A stretch of 7,488 bases of DNA, taken from the NCBI GenBank assembly GCA_035627835.1, contig DASPKX010000133.1, positions 1 to 7,488 on the forward strand. The letters run 5' to 3'. This document shows positions 6,547-7,488 of the stretch, piece after piece. Origin of the DNA: DASPKX01 sp035627835 (GTDB taxonomy: Bacteria > Verrucomicrobiota > Verrucomicrobiia > Limisphaerales > SXQI01). Within the stretch, counting starts at the first letter, position 1, and every line of letters begins with the position of its first letter. The position numbers and the translations under genes were made by a program. Under the pieces are notes generated by a model, which searched no databases, was not told where the DNA came from, and saw only the letters and a list, made by a program, of their open reading frames with translations.

Positions 6547-7263
6547 ATGAAACTATTCGACAACTCCTACCCCTCCCCCGCCGAAAACCTCGCGGCAGAC
6601 GAAGCTCTGCTCGACTGGGCTGAGGCTGATGAAAGCCTTGAAGTTCTGCGGTTTTGGGAGTCAACCACGCCATTTGTCGTGGTCGGGTACGGCAACTCGG
6701 TGCAGCGCGAAACGAATGTGGACGCCTGCGCGCGGTTGGGAATACCCATTCTTCGGCGGTGCAGCGGGGGAGGAACAGTCGTTCAAGGCCCTGGATGCTT
6801 GAATTACGCTGTGATTCTGCAGTCAGCAACAGCCCCAGAACTGGAGAGCATTACCGGCACCAATTGCTATGTGATGCGCAAGCAGCGCGCTGCTCTTGAA
6901 TCTGTATTGGAAACGGAAGTTTCGATTCGCGGGGCAACCGACCTGACACTCGGGGATCTGAAGATCTCTGGCAACGCCCAGCGGCGCAAACGCCGGGCGA
7001 TACTGTTCCATGGGGCGATTCTGCTTAACTTCGATCTGGCCCTAATTTCAGCGACTCTCCAGCAACCATCGAGGGAGCCCGACTACCGAGGGGGTCGTCC
7101 CCACTCGGATTTCCTTACTAATGTGGGGATCTCGGCTGATGTCGTGAAGCGAAGCATCGCGAGTGTTTGGAGAGCGCATGAGGTGTTAGTGGACATTCCC
7201 ACCTCTTACCTCACCCCTCTCGTTGAAAAACACTCGGATCCTGCGTGGAATCTGAAGTTCTAA
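6547..7263 (+). CDS. Lipoate-protein ligase A family protein (lipoyl or octanoyl transfer)
   Basis: The protein belongs to the biotin/lipoate ligase fold and probably attaches lipoate or octanoate to the E2 lipoyl lysine. Starting at ATG 6547 gives 238 residues beginning MKLFDNSYPSPAENLAADEA, the usual family N-terminus. GTG 6490 or ATG 6493 would add 18-19 residues (PGPSPAFAALTYTLCAE) that fit no family pattern. The substrate-binding motif RRCSGGGTVVQGPGCLNY begins at R70, with Q80 where E. coli LplA has a histidine. The lysine motif KISGNAQRRKRR places the key lysine at K139. E. coli LplA is about 338 residues; the accessory C-terminal domain is absent here. No cysteine follows the TNCYVM segment. 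Lipoate ligase, lipoyl-AMP transferase and octanoyltransferase all remain possible. It diverges from aceE and precedes purB by 43 nt. Confidence 0.88.
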   Translation: MKLFDNSYPSPAENLAADEALLDWAEADESLEVLRFWESTTPFVVVGYGNSVQRETNVDACARLGIPILRRCSGGGTVVQGPGCLNYAVILQSATAPELESITGTNCYVMRKQRAALESVLETEVSIRGATDLTLGDLKISGNAQRRKRRAILFHGAILLNFDLALISATLQQPSREPDYRGGRPHSDFLTNVGISADVVKRSIASVWRAHEVLVDIPTSYLTPLVEKHSDPAWNLKF

Positions 7264-7306
7264 ACCACGCTCGACAGCAGCGACCCCTTTCTTAAAACAT
7301 CACACA

Positions 7307-7488
7307 ATGATTGCACGGTATTCACGGGCGGAAATGCGCGAGATTTGGAGTGAGCAACGGAAGCTGGAAATCTGGCTCCAAATCGAGCTGCTGGCGTCCG
7401 AAGCCTTGGTCGCTGAAGGCCTGGTTCCCAAAGAGGACTTCGAGCAGATGAAGGCCAAAGCGGCTTTTTCCGTCGAACGGGCGAAGGA
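7307..7488 (+). CDS. purB: Adenylosuccinate lyase, N-terminal part (runs off the window)
   Basis: The frame opens at ATG 7307 and stays open to the edge (60 full codons). It begins MIARYSRAEMREIWSEQRKL and continues with IWLQIELLASEALVAEGLVP. This matches the N-terminus of bacterial PurB, including the conserved R4-Y5 pair that contacts substrate in the fumarase/aspartase superfamily. PurB cleaves adenylosuccinate to AMP and SAICAR to AICAR in purine synthesis. No clear Shine-Dalgarno sequence or terminator lies in the 43 nt after the ligase gene, so co-transcription is possible. The catalytic core and the signature sequence lie beyond the edge. Confidence 0.92.
   Translation, partial: MIARYSRAEMREIWSEQRKLEIWLQIELLASEALVAEGLVPKEDFEQMKAKAAFSVERAK

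Overview
The window looks like chromosomal DNA from a free-living, moderately GC-rich Gram-negative-type bacterium. My best guess is Verrucomicrobiota or a relative in the PVC group. That is inference, resting on the style of the lipoate ligase and lipoyl motifs, the weak Shine-Dalgarno signals, the RGG-tailed protein at the left edge, and an intergenic repeat of a kind I associate with such genomes. No mobile element, CRISPR array, rRNA or tRNA was seen.

Layout. Positions 1-93 hold the last 30 codons of an RGG-rich, probably RNA-binding protein, closed by a strong intrinsic terminator (121-157). A gene-free stretch (94-560) carries a perfect 14-bp palindrome and an exact 20-bp tandem duplication, both possible regulatory sites. 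It leads into a two-gene unit on the + strand: dihydrolipoamide acyltransferase (E2, 561-1892) and dihydrolipoyl dehydrogenase (E3, 1905-3329). Next comes a 307-bp intergenic region with inverted repeats, a REP-like double hairpin, a dispersed-repeat fragment and the terminator of the following gene. That gene, homodimeric-type pyruvate dehydrogenase E1 (aceE), lies on the - strand (6372-3637), convergent with E2-E3. A 174-bp divergent region separates aceE from a lipoate-protein ligase family gene on the + strand (6547-7263). The window ends inside purB (adenylosuccinate lyase, from 7307).

Function. The central 6.7 kb encodes all three pyruvate dehydrogenase enzymes plus a candidate enzyme for attaching the lipoyl group to E2. 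E1 decarboxylates pyruvate on thiamine diphosphate and acylates the E2 lipoyl arm, E2 transfers acetyl to CoA, E3 reoxidises the arm with FAD and NAD, and the LplA-family protein would supply the lipoyl modification. The parts are spread over three transcription units instead of the familiar aceE-aceF-lpd operon. The window is otherwise core metabolism. I found no convincing new system; the more unusual points are the split layout, the small ligase, the atypical lipoyl motif, the acidic E2 linker and the non-coding structure.
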